Source: an uncultured Acetobacteraceae bacterium (GTDB lineage: Bacteria; Pseudomonadota; Alphaproteobacteria; Acetobacterales; Acetobacteraceae). From it: DNA of 56,852 bases. Location: positions 1-56,852 of the forward strand of contig CAIXDS010000233.1 in NCBI GenBank assembly GCA_903918195.1. Reading direction: 5' to 3'. Made by a program: the position numbers and the translations under genes. The notes below the pieces were generated by a model, which had not been told where the DNA came from, searched no databases, and saw only the letters and a program-made list of their open reading frames with translations. The stretch's first letter is position 1; each line of letters opens with the position of its first letter. Shown here in pieces: positions 26,978-37,343 of this stretch.

Positions 26978-27895
26978 ATGCGGATTGCCGTCATCATTCC
27001 TTGCTACAATGAAGAAGTGGCGATCCCGCACGTGATCGGCGCGTTCCGGGCCGCGCTGCCGACGGCCACGATCTACGTGTTCGATAACAATTCGCGCGAC
27101 GCCACCGTGGCGGCTGCCCGGGCTGCCGGGGCGACGGTGCGGACAGAGACACTGCAAGGCAAGGGCAACGTGGTTCGCCGGGCCTTCGCCGATATCGATG
27201 CCGACATCTATCTGCTGGTGGACGGCGACGACACCTACGATGCCGCGGCCGCGCCGCAGATGGTGCAGTTGCTCGTTGAGAAAAGGCTCGACATGGTCAC
27301 CGGCACCCGGGTCAGCAATGTTGCGGCTGCGTATCGCCCTGGGCACCGTTTCGGCAACCGTCTGCTGACCGGGCTGGTCCAGCTGGTGTTCGGCAACCGC
27401 GTCTCCGACATGCTGTCCGGCTACCGCGTGTTCAGCCGCCGGTTCGTGAAGTCCTTCCCCGCGCTGTCCGCCGGTTTCGAGACGGAAACCGAATTCACCG
27501 TGCATGCGCTGGAATTGCGCATGCCGGTGGACGAAGTCGCCACCGCCTACCGGGAACGGCCGGCGGGATCGGCGTCGAAGCTGCGTACCATGCGCGACGG
27601 GCTGCGCATCCTGCGTACCATCCTCGTGCTGGTCAAAGAGGAGCGGCCGCTGCCGTTCTTTTCCCTCTGCGGCGCGGTCATCCAGGCGACCGGACTCCTG
27701 CTGGCTGTTCCCGTGGTGGTTGAGTTCTGGCACACCGGCCTGGTGCCGCGGCTGCCGACGGCGGTGCTGTCGATGGGCCTGGTGCTGCTGTCCTTCCTGG
27801 CCCTTTCCTGCGGGCTGATCCTCGATTCGGTGGCGCGGGCGCGCATGGAGATCAAGCGGCTTGCGTATCTTGCCATCCCGCCGGTTGCCGGCTAG
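26978..27895 (+). CDS. family 2 glycosyltransferase
   Basis: A 305-residue GT-A glycosyltransferase beginning MRIAVIIPCYNEEVAIPHVI. DNNSRD and the divalent-metal motif DGDDTYD (about residues 80-90) mark the nucleotide-sugar site. SDMLSGYRVFSRRF and the ETE segment fit dolichyl-phosphate-mannose-synthase-like members. Two C-terminal membrane helices (about residues 225-290) anchor it. The acceptor is probably a lipid or envelope glycan; the sugar cannot be told from sequence. It sits between secG and pyrG, which are usually adjacent. Confidence 0.88.
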   Translation: MRIAVIIPCYNEEVAIPHVIGAFRAALPTATIYVFDNNSRDATVAAARAAGATVRTETLQGKGNVVRRAFADIDADIYLLVDGDDTYDAAAAPQMVQLLVEKRLDMVTGTRVSNVAAAYRPGHRFGNRLLTGLVQLVFGNRVSDMLSGYRVFSRRFVKSFPALSAGFETETEFTVHALELRMPVDEVATAYRERPAGSASKLRTMRDGLRILRTILVLVKEERPLPFFSLCGAVIQATGLLLAVPVVVEFWHTGLVPRLPTAVLSMGLVLLSFLALSCGLILDSVARARMEIKRLAYLAIPPVAG

Positions 27896-28007
27896 CCGGC
27901 GCATGTCCTGCCGCCCCATGTCATGCCGGGCGACCCGTGCGCCGGGCGCACGCCTCCCATCGCGGTCTGACTCCGGCACGTCATTTCCCCCGACTCCGCC
28001 GCGCCGT

Positions 28008-28013
28008 TATACT
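28008..28013 (+). promoter_or_regulatory. candidate -10 element of pyrG
   Basis: TATACT lies eight bases before the pyrG ATG at 28022. Transcription from it would start almost at the start codon. No Shine-Dalgarno sequence precedes the ATG (ACCTCCC instead). No good -35 element is visible. Confidence 0.35.
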
Positions 28014-28015
28014 GA

Positions 28016-29668
<1,653 letters not shown>

Positions 29669-29703
29669 AGAATGGGGTCCAGGGGCCTCTCGGCCCTTGG
29701 TAG

Positions 29704-29738
29704 GGTTTGGGGCAAAGCCCCAACCTTGCTTCTTTATC
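29704..29738 (+). terminator. intrinsic terminator of pyrG
   Basis: GGTT(T)GGGGC-AAA-GCCCCAACC forms a 9-bp stem with one bulged T and a three-base loop, followed by TTGCTTCTTT. A second partial stem (GTCCAGGGGC...GGCCCTTGG) lies just upstream. It cleanly separates pyrG from the kai operon. Confidence 0.7.
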
Positions 29739-29797
29739 CAGCCGATCGTAAGCTATGAAACCTTTTGGTCGGAATAGCCGCGGCACGGAATGACAAT

Positions 29798-31504
29798 ATG
29801 GCCGACAACGAATCAGCTGCCTCCGGGTGCGCCGCGGACAGTCTTGCCAAGACCCCGACAGGCATCAGCGGTTTCGATGAAATTACGTTCGGCGGTCTGC
29901 CCGCGGGCAGACCATCGCTGATCTGCGGACGCGCGGGGTCGGGCAAGACTCTGTTCGCCATGACGTTTCTGGTGAAGGGCGCGGTCCAGTTCAACGAGCC
30001 GGGCGTGTTCATGAGCTTCGAGGAGACCAGCGAGGACCTGGCCCAGAACGTGGCCTCGCTTGGCTTCGATGTTCGCGGTCTGGTCGCCGCGAACAAGCTC
30101 GCCATGGATTATGTGCGGATCGAGCGCAGCGAGATCGAGGAAACCGGGGACTACGATCTGGAGGGTCTGTTCGTCCGGCTCGGCTATGCGATCCGGTCGG
30201 TCGGCGCCACCCGGGTTGTGCTGGATACGGTGGAGGCCCTGTTCGGCGGGCTGAAGAACACCGCCGTCCTGCGGGCGGAGTTGCGGCGCCTGTTCGGCTG
30301 GCTGAAGGCGCAGGGCGTCACCGCGCTGATCACGGCCGAGCAGGGCAGCGGCGCGCTCAGCCGGCATGGCCTGGAGGAATACGTCTCCGATTGCGTGATC
30401 CTGCTCGACAACCGGGTGCAGAACCAGATTTCCACCAGGCGCCTGCGGGTGGTGAAGTATCGCGGCTCGGTGCACGGGGCGGATGAGTACCCGTTCCTGA
30501 TCGATGCGGACGGCATCAGCGTGCTGCCGGTCACCTCGGCCGGGCTGCAGCATGAGGCGTTCGATGAACGGGTGCCGACGGGTGTCGCCGGACTGGATGC
30601 GATGCTCGGGGGCGGTGGCTTTTACCGCGGCTCGAGCGTGCTCCTTTCCGGCGCGGCCGGGACGGGAAAGACCAGCCTGGCCGCCCATTTCGTCCACGCG
30701 GCATGCCAGCGCGGCGAGCGATGCCTGTATTTCGCCTATGAGGAGTCGCCGGCGCAGATCATCCGCAACATGCGCTCGGTCGGCGTCGATCTGGCCCCGC
30801 CGGTCGAGCGCGGGCTGCTCCGGTTCGAGGCGGCGCGCCCCAGCCTGTACGGGTTGGAGATGCATCTCGCGCGGGTCCAGCACGATATCGACCACTTCCA
30901 GCCGGCCGCGGTGGTGATCGACCCGTTCTCCAGCCTGCGCGGCGATGCGGTCGAACTGCACGCGATGCTGTTGCGTCTGGTGGACCTGCTGAAGACACGG
31001 GGGGTCACGGCGCTGATGACCAACCTCGTGGCCGGCGAGGAGAAGGTGAACAACACCAGTCAGGGCATCTCCTCGCTGATGGATACCTGGCTGTCGCTGA
31101 CCAACATTGAGTTCAACGGCGAGCGGAACCGCGGCCTGTATGTGCTGAAGTCGCGCGGCATGAACCATTCCAACCAGATCCGGGAGTTCCTGCTGACCGG
31201 TGATGGCATCCGGCTGGTGGATGCCTATCTTGGCCCGGCGGGTATGCTGACCGGGTCGGCGCGGCTGGCGCAGGAAGCAGCGGAGGCGCGGGCGGCCCGC
31301 CAGCATGCGCAGGAGCTCGACCGCAAGCGCGCGGCGATTGCCCGCCGGCGGGCGGCCATCGAGCGCCAGATTGCCGATCTGCAGATGGCGCTGGAGGGGG
31401 AGAACGAAGACCTGTCCAGGCTGCTCGACCAGGAAGCGGCGCGGGAACAGGGCCAGGCGGCCGACCGGCAGGCCATGGCCATGCAACGGGGGGGACCATC
31501 ATGA
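29798..31504 (+). CDS. kaiC: KaiC-like circadian clock ATPase
   Basis: Double-domain RecA-like ATPase of 568 residues. The CI domain has Walker A GRAGSGKT (Lys50) and the acidic pair in MSFEET. The CII domain has Walker A GAAGTGKT (Lys291), YEESP and the phosphorylation segment GISSLMDTW, in which Ser425-Ser426 align with Ser431-Thr432 of Synechococcus KaiC. After the CII core (RGMNHSNQIREFLL) comes an Ala/Arg/Glu-rich coiled coil of about 80 residues instead of the KaiA-binding tail. The operon has no kaiA. The ATG at 29798 (MADNESA) is preferred over an upstream ATG at 29765. The stop overlaps the next gene as ATGA. Confidence 0.93.
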   Translation: MADNESAASGCAADSLAKTPTGISGFDEITFGGLPAGRPSLICGRAGSGKTLFAMTFLVKGAVQFNEPGVFMSFEETSEDLAQNVASLGFDVRGLVAANKLAMDYVRIERSEIEETGDYDLEGLFVRLGYAIRSVGATRVVLDTVEALFGGLKNTAVLRAELRRLFGWLKAQGVTALITAEQGSGALSRHGLEEYVSDCVILLDNRVQNQISTRRLRVVKYRGSVHGADEYPFLIDADGISVLPVTSAGLQHEAFDERVPTGVAGLDAMLGGGGFYRGSSVLLSGAAGTGKTSLAAHFVHAACQRGERCLYFAYEESPAQIIRNMRSVGVDLAPPVERGLLRFEAARPSLYGLEMHLARVQHDIDHFQPAAVVIDPFSSLRGDAVELHAMLLRLVDLLKTRGVTALMTNLVAGEEKVNNTSQGISSLMDTWLSLTNIEFNGERNRGLYVLKSRGMNHSNQIREFLLTGDGIRLVDAYLGPAGMLTGSARLAQEAAEARAARQHAQELDRKRAAIARRRAAIERQIADLQMALEGENEDLSRLLDQEAAREQGQAADRQAMAMQRGGPS

Positions 31505-31884
31505 ACGGCGCGGGCAGGAGCAGCGGGGGCGAACCTGACGCGGCCGGCCCGCCCCCCCTGACTGACCGTGACCCGGACGCCGGGATGGCGACCGGCGATG
31601 ACGCGGGCACCTATAATCTTCGCCTTTATATTGCCGGACAGACTGCCCGATCGGCGGCCGCGCTGGCGAACCTGAAGGCCGTGTGCGAGCAGCATTTGGT
31701 GGGACGCTACCGGCTCGAGGTGATCGACCTGCTGGAGCAGCCCCAGCTTGCCGCGGGCGATCAAATTCTCGCCATTCCGACCCTGGTGCGCCGCCTGCCG
31801 CAGCCGATCAAGCGGCTGATCGGAAACCTTGCGGACACCGAGCGCGTTCTCGTAGGACTGGATCTGCGTGCCGAGGAGAGATGA
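31501..31884 (+). CDS. kaiB: KaiB-like clock protein, copy 1
   Basis: Thioredoxin-like KaiB of 127 residues. Residues 38-122 match the family closely: YNLRLYIAGQTARSAAALANL, EVIDLLEQPQLA and the fold-switch region ILAIPTLVRRLP...IGNLADTERVLVGLDL. A disordered Gly/Pro/Asp-rich extension of about 37 residues precedes the domain and is absent from cyanobacterial KaiB. It overlaps kaiC by four bases, so production is coupled. Confidence 0.92.
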   Translation: MNGAGRSSGGEPDAAGPPPLTDRDPDAGMATGDDAGTYNLRLYIAGQTARSAAALANLKAVCEQHLVGRYRLEVIDLLEQPQLAAGDQILAIPTLVRRLPQPIKRLIGNLADTERVLVGLDLRAEER

Positions 31885-31885
31885 G

Positions 31886-32248
31886 ATGGCGCAGATTTCC
31901 CGATCCGGCCAGGACGCGGCGAATGGCGGGTCCGGACCGGACGAGGCGGCGGCTGACCCGAAAACATATGTCCTGCGTCTTTATGTCAGCGGCACGACGG
32001 TGCGCTCGGCCCGCGCCATCGCCAGCATGCGGCGGCTCTGCGACACCCACCTGCGCGATCGCTACGAGCTGGACGTGGTCGACATCTACCAGAACCCGGA
32101 GGCAACGAAGGAAGATCAGGTGGTCGCCGTGCCGACGCTGGTCAAGCTGCTGCCGGTGCCGCTGCGCCGCCTGATCGGCGATCTTTCCGATCGCGAGCGG
32201 GTGCTGGCCGGCCTCGATATCATTCCGAAAGCGGGGCCATCCGGATGA
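31886..32248 (+). CDS. kaiB: KaiB-like clock protein, copy 2
   Basis: A second KaiB of 120 residues, clearly divergent from copy 1. The domain (about residues 28-112) reads YVLRLYVSGTTVRSARAIASM, VVDIYQNPEATKEDQ, VAVPTLVKLLPVPLRRLIGDLSDRERVLAGLDI in outline and is closer to cyanobacterial KaiB (GDLSDRERVL) than copy 1. GAGGAGAG precedes the ATG. The stop overlaps the kinase start by four bases. Two KaiB forms could compete for KaiC, or one could act on the kinase. Confidence 0.92.
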   Translation: MAQISRSGQDAANGGSGPDEAAADPKTYVLRLYVSGTTVRSARAIASMRRLCDTHLRDRYELDVVDIYQNPEATKEDQVVAVPTLVKLLPVPLRRLIGDLSDRERVLAGLDIIPKAGPSG

Positions 32249-34002
32249 CGGAAGCGGCGGGGCAAAAGCTTTACGGGTTGCAGCGCCGCCTCCGGGATGT
32301 CGAGGAGAGGCTTCGCGAGGCGGAGGAAACCATCGCGGCCATCCGCACCGGCGATGTGGATGCCATCGTCGTGCAGGGGCGGGCAGGGCCGCAGGTCTAC
32401 ACGCTGGAAAACGATGACCGGCCCTATCGCCGGTTGATCGAACAGATCGGCGAAGGCGCCCTGACGCTGGCGCCGGACGGGGTGGTCCTCTACTGCAACA
32501 GCCGTTTGGCCGGGTTGCTGCGAATGCCGCACGAGAAAGTGATCGGCGGCAGGATGCAGGCCATGATTGCCGCTGATGACCAGGACCTGTTCGAGCGCGT
32601 GACCGTACAGGGCGGTGGGCGTGGCAGGCTGACCTTGCAGGCGGCCGACGGCAGCACCGTCCCGGTCCACTTGACCCTGACGGAACTCGTCACCGACGGC
32701 ACGCCGGTGCTGTGCGGCATCGTGACCGACCTGACGGAACAGCAGCAGGCCGAGATCGCCCTGCGTGAGGCCAATGCGCGCCTCCTCGCCGAAACTGCGG
32801 AGCGGGAACGGGCCGAGGCCCTGCTGCATCAGGCCCAGAAGATGGAAGCGCTGGGCCAGCTCACCGGCGGCGTCGCGCACGATTTCAACAACCTGCTGAC
32901 GGTGGTCATCGGCGGTCTGGAGATGATCGAGCGGCAACTGCCGAAGCTGCCGCCCGGACCGCCGTCAGCGCGCGTCGATCGCGGCATTGACCTGGCCAAG
33001 AAGGGGGCCGACCGGGCGGCGGTGCTGGTGCAGCGGCTGCTCGCCTTCTCGCGGCGGCAGGCGCTTGAACCGCGGCCGGTGGATGTGAACCTGCTGGTCT
33101 GCGGCATGCTGGAGGTGCTGCGGCGGACCCTGGGCGAGACCATCGCTCTGAATGCCGTTCTGGCCGAAGAACTCTGGCCGGCGCGGGCCGACCCAAACCA
33201 GCTTGAGAACGCGGTGCTGAACCTTGCGGTCAATGCGCGCGATGCGATGCCGGATGGCGGCCGGCTGACGGTCAGAACCGAGAACAGGATTCTGGGCAAC
33301 GACCCCGCCATCGCCGACGCGGTTACCGGCGACTATGTGATGGTGGCCGTCACGGATACCGGCATCGGCATGGACCAGTCCACTCTGGAGCGCGCATTCG
33401 AGCCGTTCTTCACCACCAAAGACGTCGGATACGGCACCGGCCTCGGGCTGAGCCAGGTTTACGGCTTCGTCAAGCAGTCCACCGGGCACATCGCCCTCCG
33501 CAGCCGGCCGGGAGCCGGCACCACGGTTGAAATCTACCTGCCCCGACTGGCCCCGGGGCAGGAATGCCCCGACGAGGTCAGCGCGGGTGCCGCCAGCGAC
33601 CCACATTCCCAGCTTGGGGACACGGTGTTGGTGGTCGAAGACAACGACGATGTCCGCTCGTACAGCATGGATGCGCTGCGCGAGCTCGGCTACGCGGTCC
33701 TGGAGGCGGCTGACGGCGCGTCGGCGCTGGAGGTGCTGGAGCGACGGCCGGAGATCAGGCTGCTGTTCACCGATATCGGCCTGCCCGGCGGATTGAACGG
33801 CCGGCAATTGGCGCACGAGGCGCTGCGTCGCCGAGCCGGGCTGAAGGTGCTGTTGACGACGGGCTATGCGCAAAGTGCCGGCGATGCCGGTCAGCCGCTC
33901 GCGGCGGCAGTGCAGGTGGTGGCAAAACCGTTCACCTTCAGCGATCTGGCGGTGCACATCCGACGCATTCTTGACGGCCAGTCGCTTGATCCGCCGGCGT
34001 GA
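32245..34002 (+). CDS. PAS hybrid histidine kinase of the kai operon
   Basis: A soluble 585-residue kinase. An N-terminal coiled coil (residues 8-35) precedes one PAS domain (about 55-165, EGALTLAPDGVVLYCN). HisKA follows, with phospho-acceptor His212 in GVAHDFNNLL. HATPase_c (about 310-435) has NLAVNARDAMPDGG, DTGIGMD and GTGLGLSQVYGFV. A C-terminal receiver domain (about 455-575) has VVEDNDDVRS and acceptor Asp in LFTDIGLPGG. It has no membrane segment. The ATGA overlap with the second kaiB makes it the natural output or input partner of the clock proteins. No separate regulator gene is attached to this operon. Confidence 0.92.
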   Translation: MTEAAGQKLYGLQRRLRDVEERLREAEETIAAIRTGDVDAIVVQGRAGPQVYTLENDDRPYRRLIEQIGEGALTLAPDGVVLYCNSRLAGLLRMPHEKVIGGRMQAMIAADDQDLFERVTVQGGGRGRLTLQAADGSTVPVHLTLTELVTDGTPVLCGIVTDLTEQQQAEIALREANARLLAETAERERAEALLHQAQKMEALGQLTGGVAHDFNNLLTVVIGGLEMIERQLPKLPPGPPSARVDRGIDLAKKGADRAAVLVQRLLAFSRRQALEPRPVDVNLLVCGMLEVLRRTLGETIALNAVLAEELWPARADPNQLENAVLNLAVNARDAMPDGGRLTVRTENRILGNDPAIADAVTGDYVMVAVTDTGIGMDQSTLERAFEPFFTTKDVGYGTGLGLSQVYGFVKQSTGHIALRSRPGAGTTVEIYLPRLAPGQECPDEVSAGAASDPHSQLGDTVLVVEDNDDVRSYSMDALRELGYAVLEAADGASALEVLERRPEIRLLFTDIGLPGGLNGRQLAHEALRRRAGLKVLLTTGYAQSAGDAGQPLAAAVQVVAKPFTFSDLAVHIRRILDGQSLDPPA

Positions 34003-34207
34003 GGTGGTGCGGGTGGCTGCCAGCACGTCCTGGTGCCGACCGGGACACGTTGTCGCGTTAACTTTTGCGAAACATCCCTCGACTTAGCGTCTGCGCGTCC
34101 GAACAGAAGCTCGTCCGGAGTCTGTGATCCAACGCGGCGCATAGGGCGGCTGTCGTCCCCGGTGGGTCGGTCATGCCGATGGGCGACTGATACGAGGGCT
34201 GTGATCT

Positions 34208-34819
34208 ATGGGAACAGTCGAACACCGGGGTGGGTTGTCGCATCACCCGCATACATCGGTTCATTCGGTATCACGCGGCCACACGCTGCCCAGCCAGCGT
34301 GCCGGTTCGCCAACCGCGTTCGCGGATGTCGCCCTCGCCGCGATGCGGCACTATTCCGGACGGCAGGATGTGCCCGGCACCAATGGCGGTGCGGGCAGCA
34401 TCCCGGTCCATGACAAGGGGACGAAGGCGGCAGCGGGCACCGGCAACAGCTCCGTCCCCGCGCTGTTCGGCCATTTCATCGGGCGCTCGACGGGCTCCGG
34501 TCAGTGCGTTGCCCTTGTCTATGCCGCCAATCCGGGCCTCGGCTCGACCGCCTGCTGGGCGTGCGGTGAACCGGTGCAGGGCAACACCAGCCTCCAGCCC
34601 GGCACGGTCATCGCCACCTTCGACCGCGCCGGCCGCTACGCCAACGCGAGAGACGGCAGCAGCCACGCGGCGATCTACCTCGGTCAGAACGAGCAGGGGG
34701 TTCAGGTGCTGGATCAGTGGTCCGGCAGCCCGGCCGCCGTCCGGACCATTCGATGGACGAACCCGGGCGGAACGCCTGCCAACACCGGAAGCGCGTTCCG
34801 CGTCGTGCGCGCCGGATAG
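34208..34819 (+). CDS. BPSL0067-family amidase-like protein
   Basis: A 203-residue protein that resembles the BPSL0067 family, an NlpC/P60-like fold related to peptidoglycan amidases. The catalytic-type Cys100 lies in GSGQCVALV and His153 in SSHAAIYLG; GTVIATFDRAGRY and VQVLDQWSG match conserved blocks. There is no signal peptide, and the first 40 residues are His/Ser-rich and unstructured. Some related proteins are type VI secretion effectors, but no immunity gene or secretion gene is nearby. GAGGG lies eight bases upstream. It interrupts the signalling genes without obvious functional link. Confidence 0.75.
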   Translation: MGTVEHRGGLSHHPHTSVHSVSRGHTLPSQRAGSPTAFADVALAAMRHYSGRQDVPGTNGGAGSIPVHDKGTKAAAGTGNSSVPALFGHFIGRSTGSGQCVALVYAANPGLGSTACWACGEPVQGNTSLQPGTVIATFDRAGRYANARDGSSHAAIYLGQNEQGVQVLDQWSGSPAAVRTIRWTNPGGTPANTGSAFRVVRAG

Positions 34820-35000
34820 GCGGATGGCAGCCCTGGCCAGGAACCAGGCCGCTCGCTGATCCGCGCCTGCGCTGCCGGTCAAGGCATCCACCGGCGCGAA
34901 TCCACTCCCCCCCCCATATTGATTGCCCACGGCCGCGATTGTATCGAGGTGTGTCACGGGGTGGTGGCGCATGTATGCTGGCCTTCCTTAGGAGACGGCC

Positions 35001-37343
35001 ATGCAGCCTGAATCCGGCGACCGCACGCCTGACGGCCCTGTTGCGGCAGACCTGACGAGCTGCGACCGCGAACCGATCCACGTCCCCGGCGCGATCCAGC
35101 CGCACGGCATGTTGTTCGCGTTCACCGAGGCAAACGGCGGCCTGGTCAGCATCAGCGCCAACGTGGCCGACCACGCCGGCCCGCTGCCTGCCGATCCGCT
35201 CGGCCGGCCGGTCGCCGCCCTGTTCGACGAACCGAGCCAGGCCCGGCTGCTGGCCGCCCTCCGACAGGCGGAACTTACGGCCGGCCCGCCGGTACTGCTG
35301 CGTTTTCCCCAGGATGGCGGCGTCGCCTATGATGGCCTGCTGCACCGCCAGGACGGCCTCGCCGTCCTGGAACTGGAGCCGCGCGCCGAGGAAGCGCTCG
35401 ATTCACAAACTTTTTTCCAGCGCATCCGCGGTGCCATCAAGCGCCTGCAGGCGGCGCCCACCCTGGCCGCTGCCTGCGCCGCCGCGGCCAGCGAGGTGCG
35501 CCAGATCACTGGCTTCGACCGGGTGATGGTCTACCGCTTCGCCGCCGACGCCAGCGGCGAGGTGGTGGCCGAGAGCCGCAACGACACCATCCCCTCGTTC
35601 CTCGGCCTGCACTTCCCGCCCTCCGACATCCCGGCGCAGGCGCGCGCGCTGTACGCCCAGAACCCGATCCGCATCATCCCCGACATCCGCTACCGCCCGG
35701 CGCTGCTCGTCCCGGACTACAATCCGGTTACCGGCCGGCCGATCGACCTCAGCTACGCCGTGCTGCGCAGCGTCTCGCCGATTCATCTGGAATACATGAC
35801 CAACATGGGCGTGCTCGGCACCATGTCGGTCTCGATCCTGCGCGGCGACCGGCTGTGGGGCCTGATCGCCTGCCACAATCTCATGCCGCGCCATGTCGGC
35901 CACGACGCCCGGCAGGCCTGCGAGATGGTGGCACAGGTGCTGGCCTGGCAGATCGGCGTGATGGAGGAGGCTGCGGTCACCCGGCACGGGCTGAAGGGCA
36001 AGGCCATCCAGCGCCGGCTGCTGAGCGACATCGAGCAATCGCGCGACCATCGCGCCGGGCTGATCCGCAACAGCGAGGCGCTGCTCGACCTGATGGGCGC
36101 CGCCGGCCTGTGCCTGTACGGGCGCGACGCCGTCACCACCACCGGCCGCACGCCGCCGGCCGAGGCGATCGAGCGGCTGGTCGATTGGATCGACCGCGAG
36201 GGCGGCGCCGACCTGTTCCAGACCGATCGCCTGGGCATGCTGTTGCCCGAGGCGGTGCCCTATGCGGCGGTCGCCAGCGGTGTGCTGGCGGTGCCGCTGT
36301 CGCGCTCGCCGCCGCGGCGGACGATGCTGTGGTTCCGCCCGGAAGTGGCGCAGACCGTCACCTGGGGCGGCAACCCGAACAAGCCGGTGATCGTCGGCTC
36401 GCATGGGACGCGGCTGCAGCCGCGCGAATCCTTCGCCGCCTGGACCGAGGAGACGCGTGGCCGCGCCCGCCCCTGGGAAGCCCACGAAATCGCCGCGGCA
36501 ATGGAGATCCGGGATCTCGTCATCGACGTCATCCTGCGCAAGGCGGAGGAGCTGGAGCGGGTCAACGGCCAACTCGCGCGCAGCAATGAGGAGCTGGAAT
36601 CCTTCGCCTATGTCGCCTCGCACGACCTGAAGGAGCCGCTGCGCCATATCGAGGCCTTTGCCGGGCTGCTGGCGGACTCGATCGCCACCATGGGCGATGC
36701 GCGGCTGGGCTCGATGGTGAGCGGCATTGAAAGCTCGTCGCGCCGGCTGCGTAACCTCATCAACGATCTGGCCGAATTTTCCCGCCTCGGCCGGCAGGCA
36801 CAGCCGCTGGCGCCGGCCGGACTGAACGAGATCGTGCAGGACGTCATGTCCGACCTGCGGCCGCGCATCCAGGAGGCCGCCGCCGAATTGCTCTGTGAGG
36901 CGCTGCCCACGGTGCAGTGCGACCGCAACCAGATGCGCCAGGTGCTGCAGAACCTGCTGTCGAACGCGCTCAAATACCGCCACCCCGATCGTCCTTGCCG
37001 TATCCGCATCTTCGCCGAACCCGAGGAGCCGGACGGTCGCCGTGGCGATCCGGGTGTGGTCCCGCTGGTGCGGGTGGGCGTGAGCGACAACGGCATCGGC
37101 TTCGACCCGAAATACAGCGAGCAGGTGTTCGAGCCGTTCCAGCGCCTGCACGGGCCTGACGAGTATGAGGGCAGCGGCATCGGCCTGGCGATCTGCCGCA
37201 AGATCATCCAGCGCCATGGCGGCAAGGTGGGCGTCGAGCCGGTGCCCGGCATCGGCTCGACCTTCTGGTTTTCGCTGCCGCTTTCGGCCGCCATCGAGCC
37301 GGCGCCGGAACGCAACCACACGGAGGGGGAGGGCCGGTCATGA
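35001..37343 (+). CDS. bphP: bacteriophytochrome histidine kinase 1
   Basis: Biliverdin-binding red/far-red photoreceptor kinase of 780 residues with PAS-GAF-PHY-HisKA-HATPase layout. Cys21 in TSCDREPIHVPG is the biliverdin attachment residue. The GAF domain has FPPSDIPAQAR, with Asp of the DIP motif, and chromophore histidines in RSVSPIHLEY and IACHN. The PHY tongue has the PRESF motif. The kinase part has His541 in YVASHDLKEPLRH, N-box NLLSNALKYR and a GSGIGLAICRKI ATP lid. TTAGGAG precedes the ATG. It overlaps the second phytochrome gene by four bases. Confidence 0.96.
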   Translation: MQPESGDRTPDGPVAADLTSCDREPIHVPGAIQPHGMLFAFTEANGGLVSISANVADHAGPLPADPLGRPVAALFDEPSQARLLAALRQAELTAGPPVLLRFPQDGGVAYDGLLHRQDGLAVLELEPRAEEALDSQTFFQRIRGAIKRLQAAPTLAAACAAAASEVRQITGFDRVMVYRFAADASGEVVAESRNDTIPSFLGLHFPPSDIPAQARALYAQNPIRIIPDIRYRPALLVPDYNPVTGRPIDLSYAVLRSVSPIHLEYMTNMGVLGTMSVSILRGDRLWGLIACHNLMPRHVGHDARQACEMVAQVLAWQIGVMEEAAVTRHGLKGKAIQRRLLSDIEQSRDHRAGLIRNSEALLDLMGAAGLCLYGRDAVTTTGRTPPAEAIERLVDWIDREGGADLFQTDRLGMLLPEAVPYAAVASGVLAVPLSRSPPRRTMLWFRPEVAQTVTWGGNPNKPVIVGSHGTRLQPRESFAAWTEETRGRARPWEAHEIAAAMEIRDLVIDVILRKAEELERVNGQLARSNEELESFAYVASHDLKEPLRHIEAFAGLLADSIATMGDARLGSMVSGIESSSRRLRNLINDLAEFSRLGRQAQPLAPAGLNEIVQDVMSDLRPRIQEAAAELLCEALPTVQCDRNQMRQVLQNLLSNALKYRHPDRPCRIRIFAEPEEPDGRRGDPGVVPLVRVGVSDNGIGFDPKYSEQVFEPFQRLHGPDEYEGSGIGLAICRKIIQRHGGKVGVEPVPGIGSTFWFSLPLSAAIEPAPERNHTEGEGRS

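Noticed and set aside
29726..29754. TTGCTT-N17-TAAGCT as the kaiC promoter
   Set aside because: Only three of six bases match at each box, and the TTGCTT overlaps the T-tract of the pyrG terminator, so it is too weak to mark.
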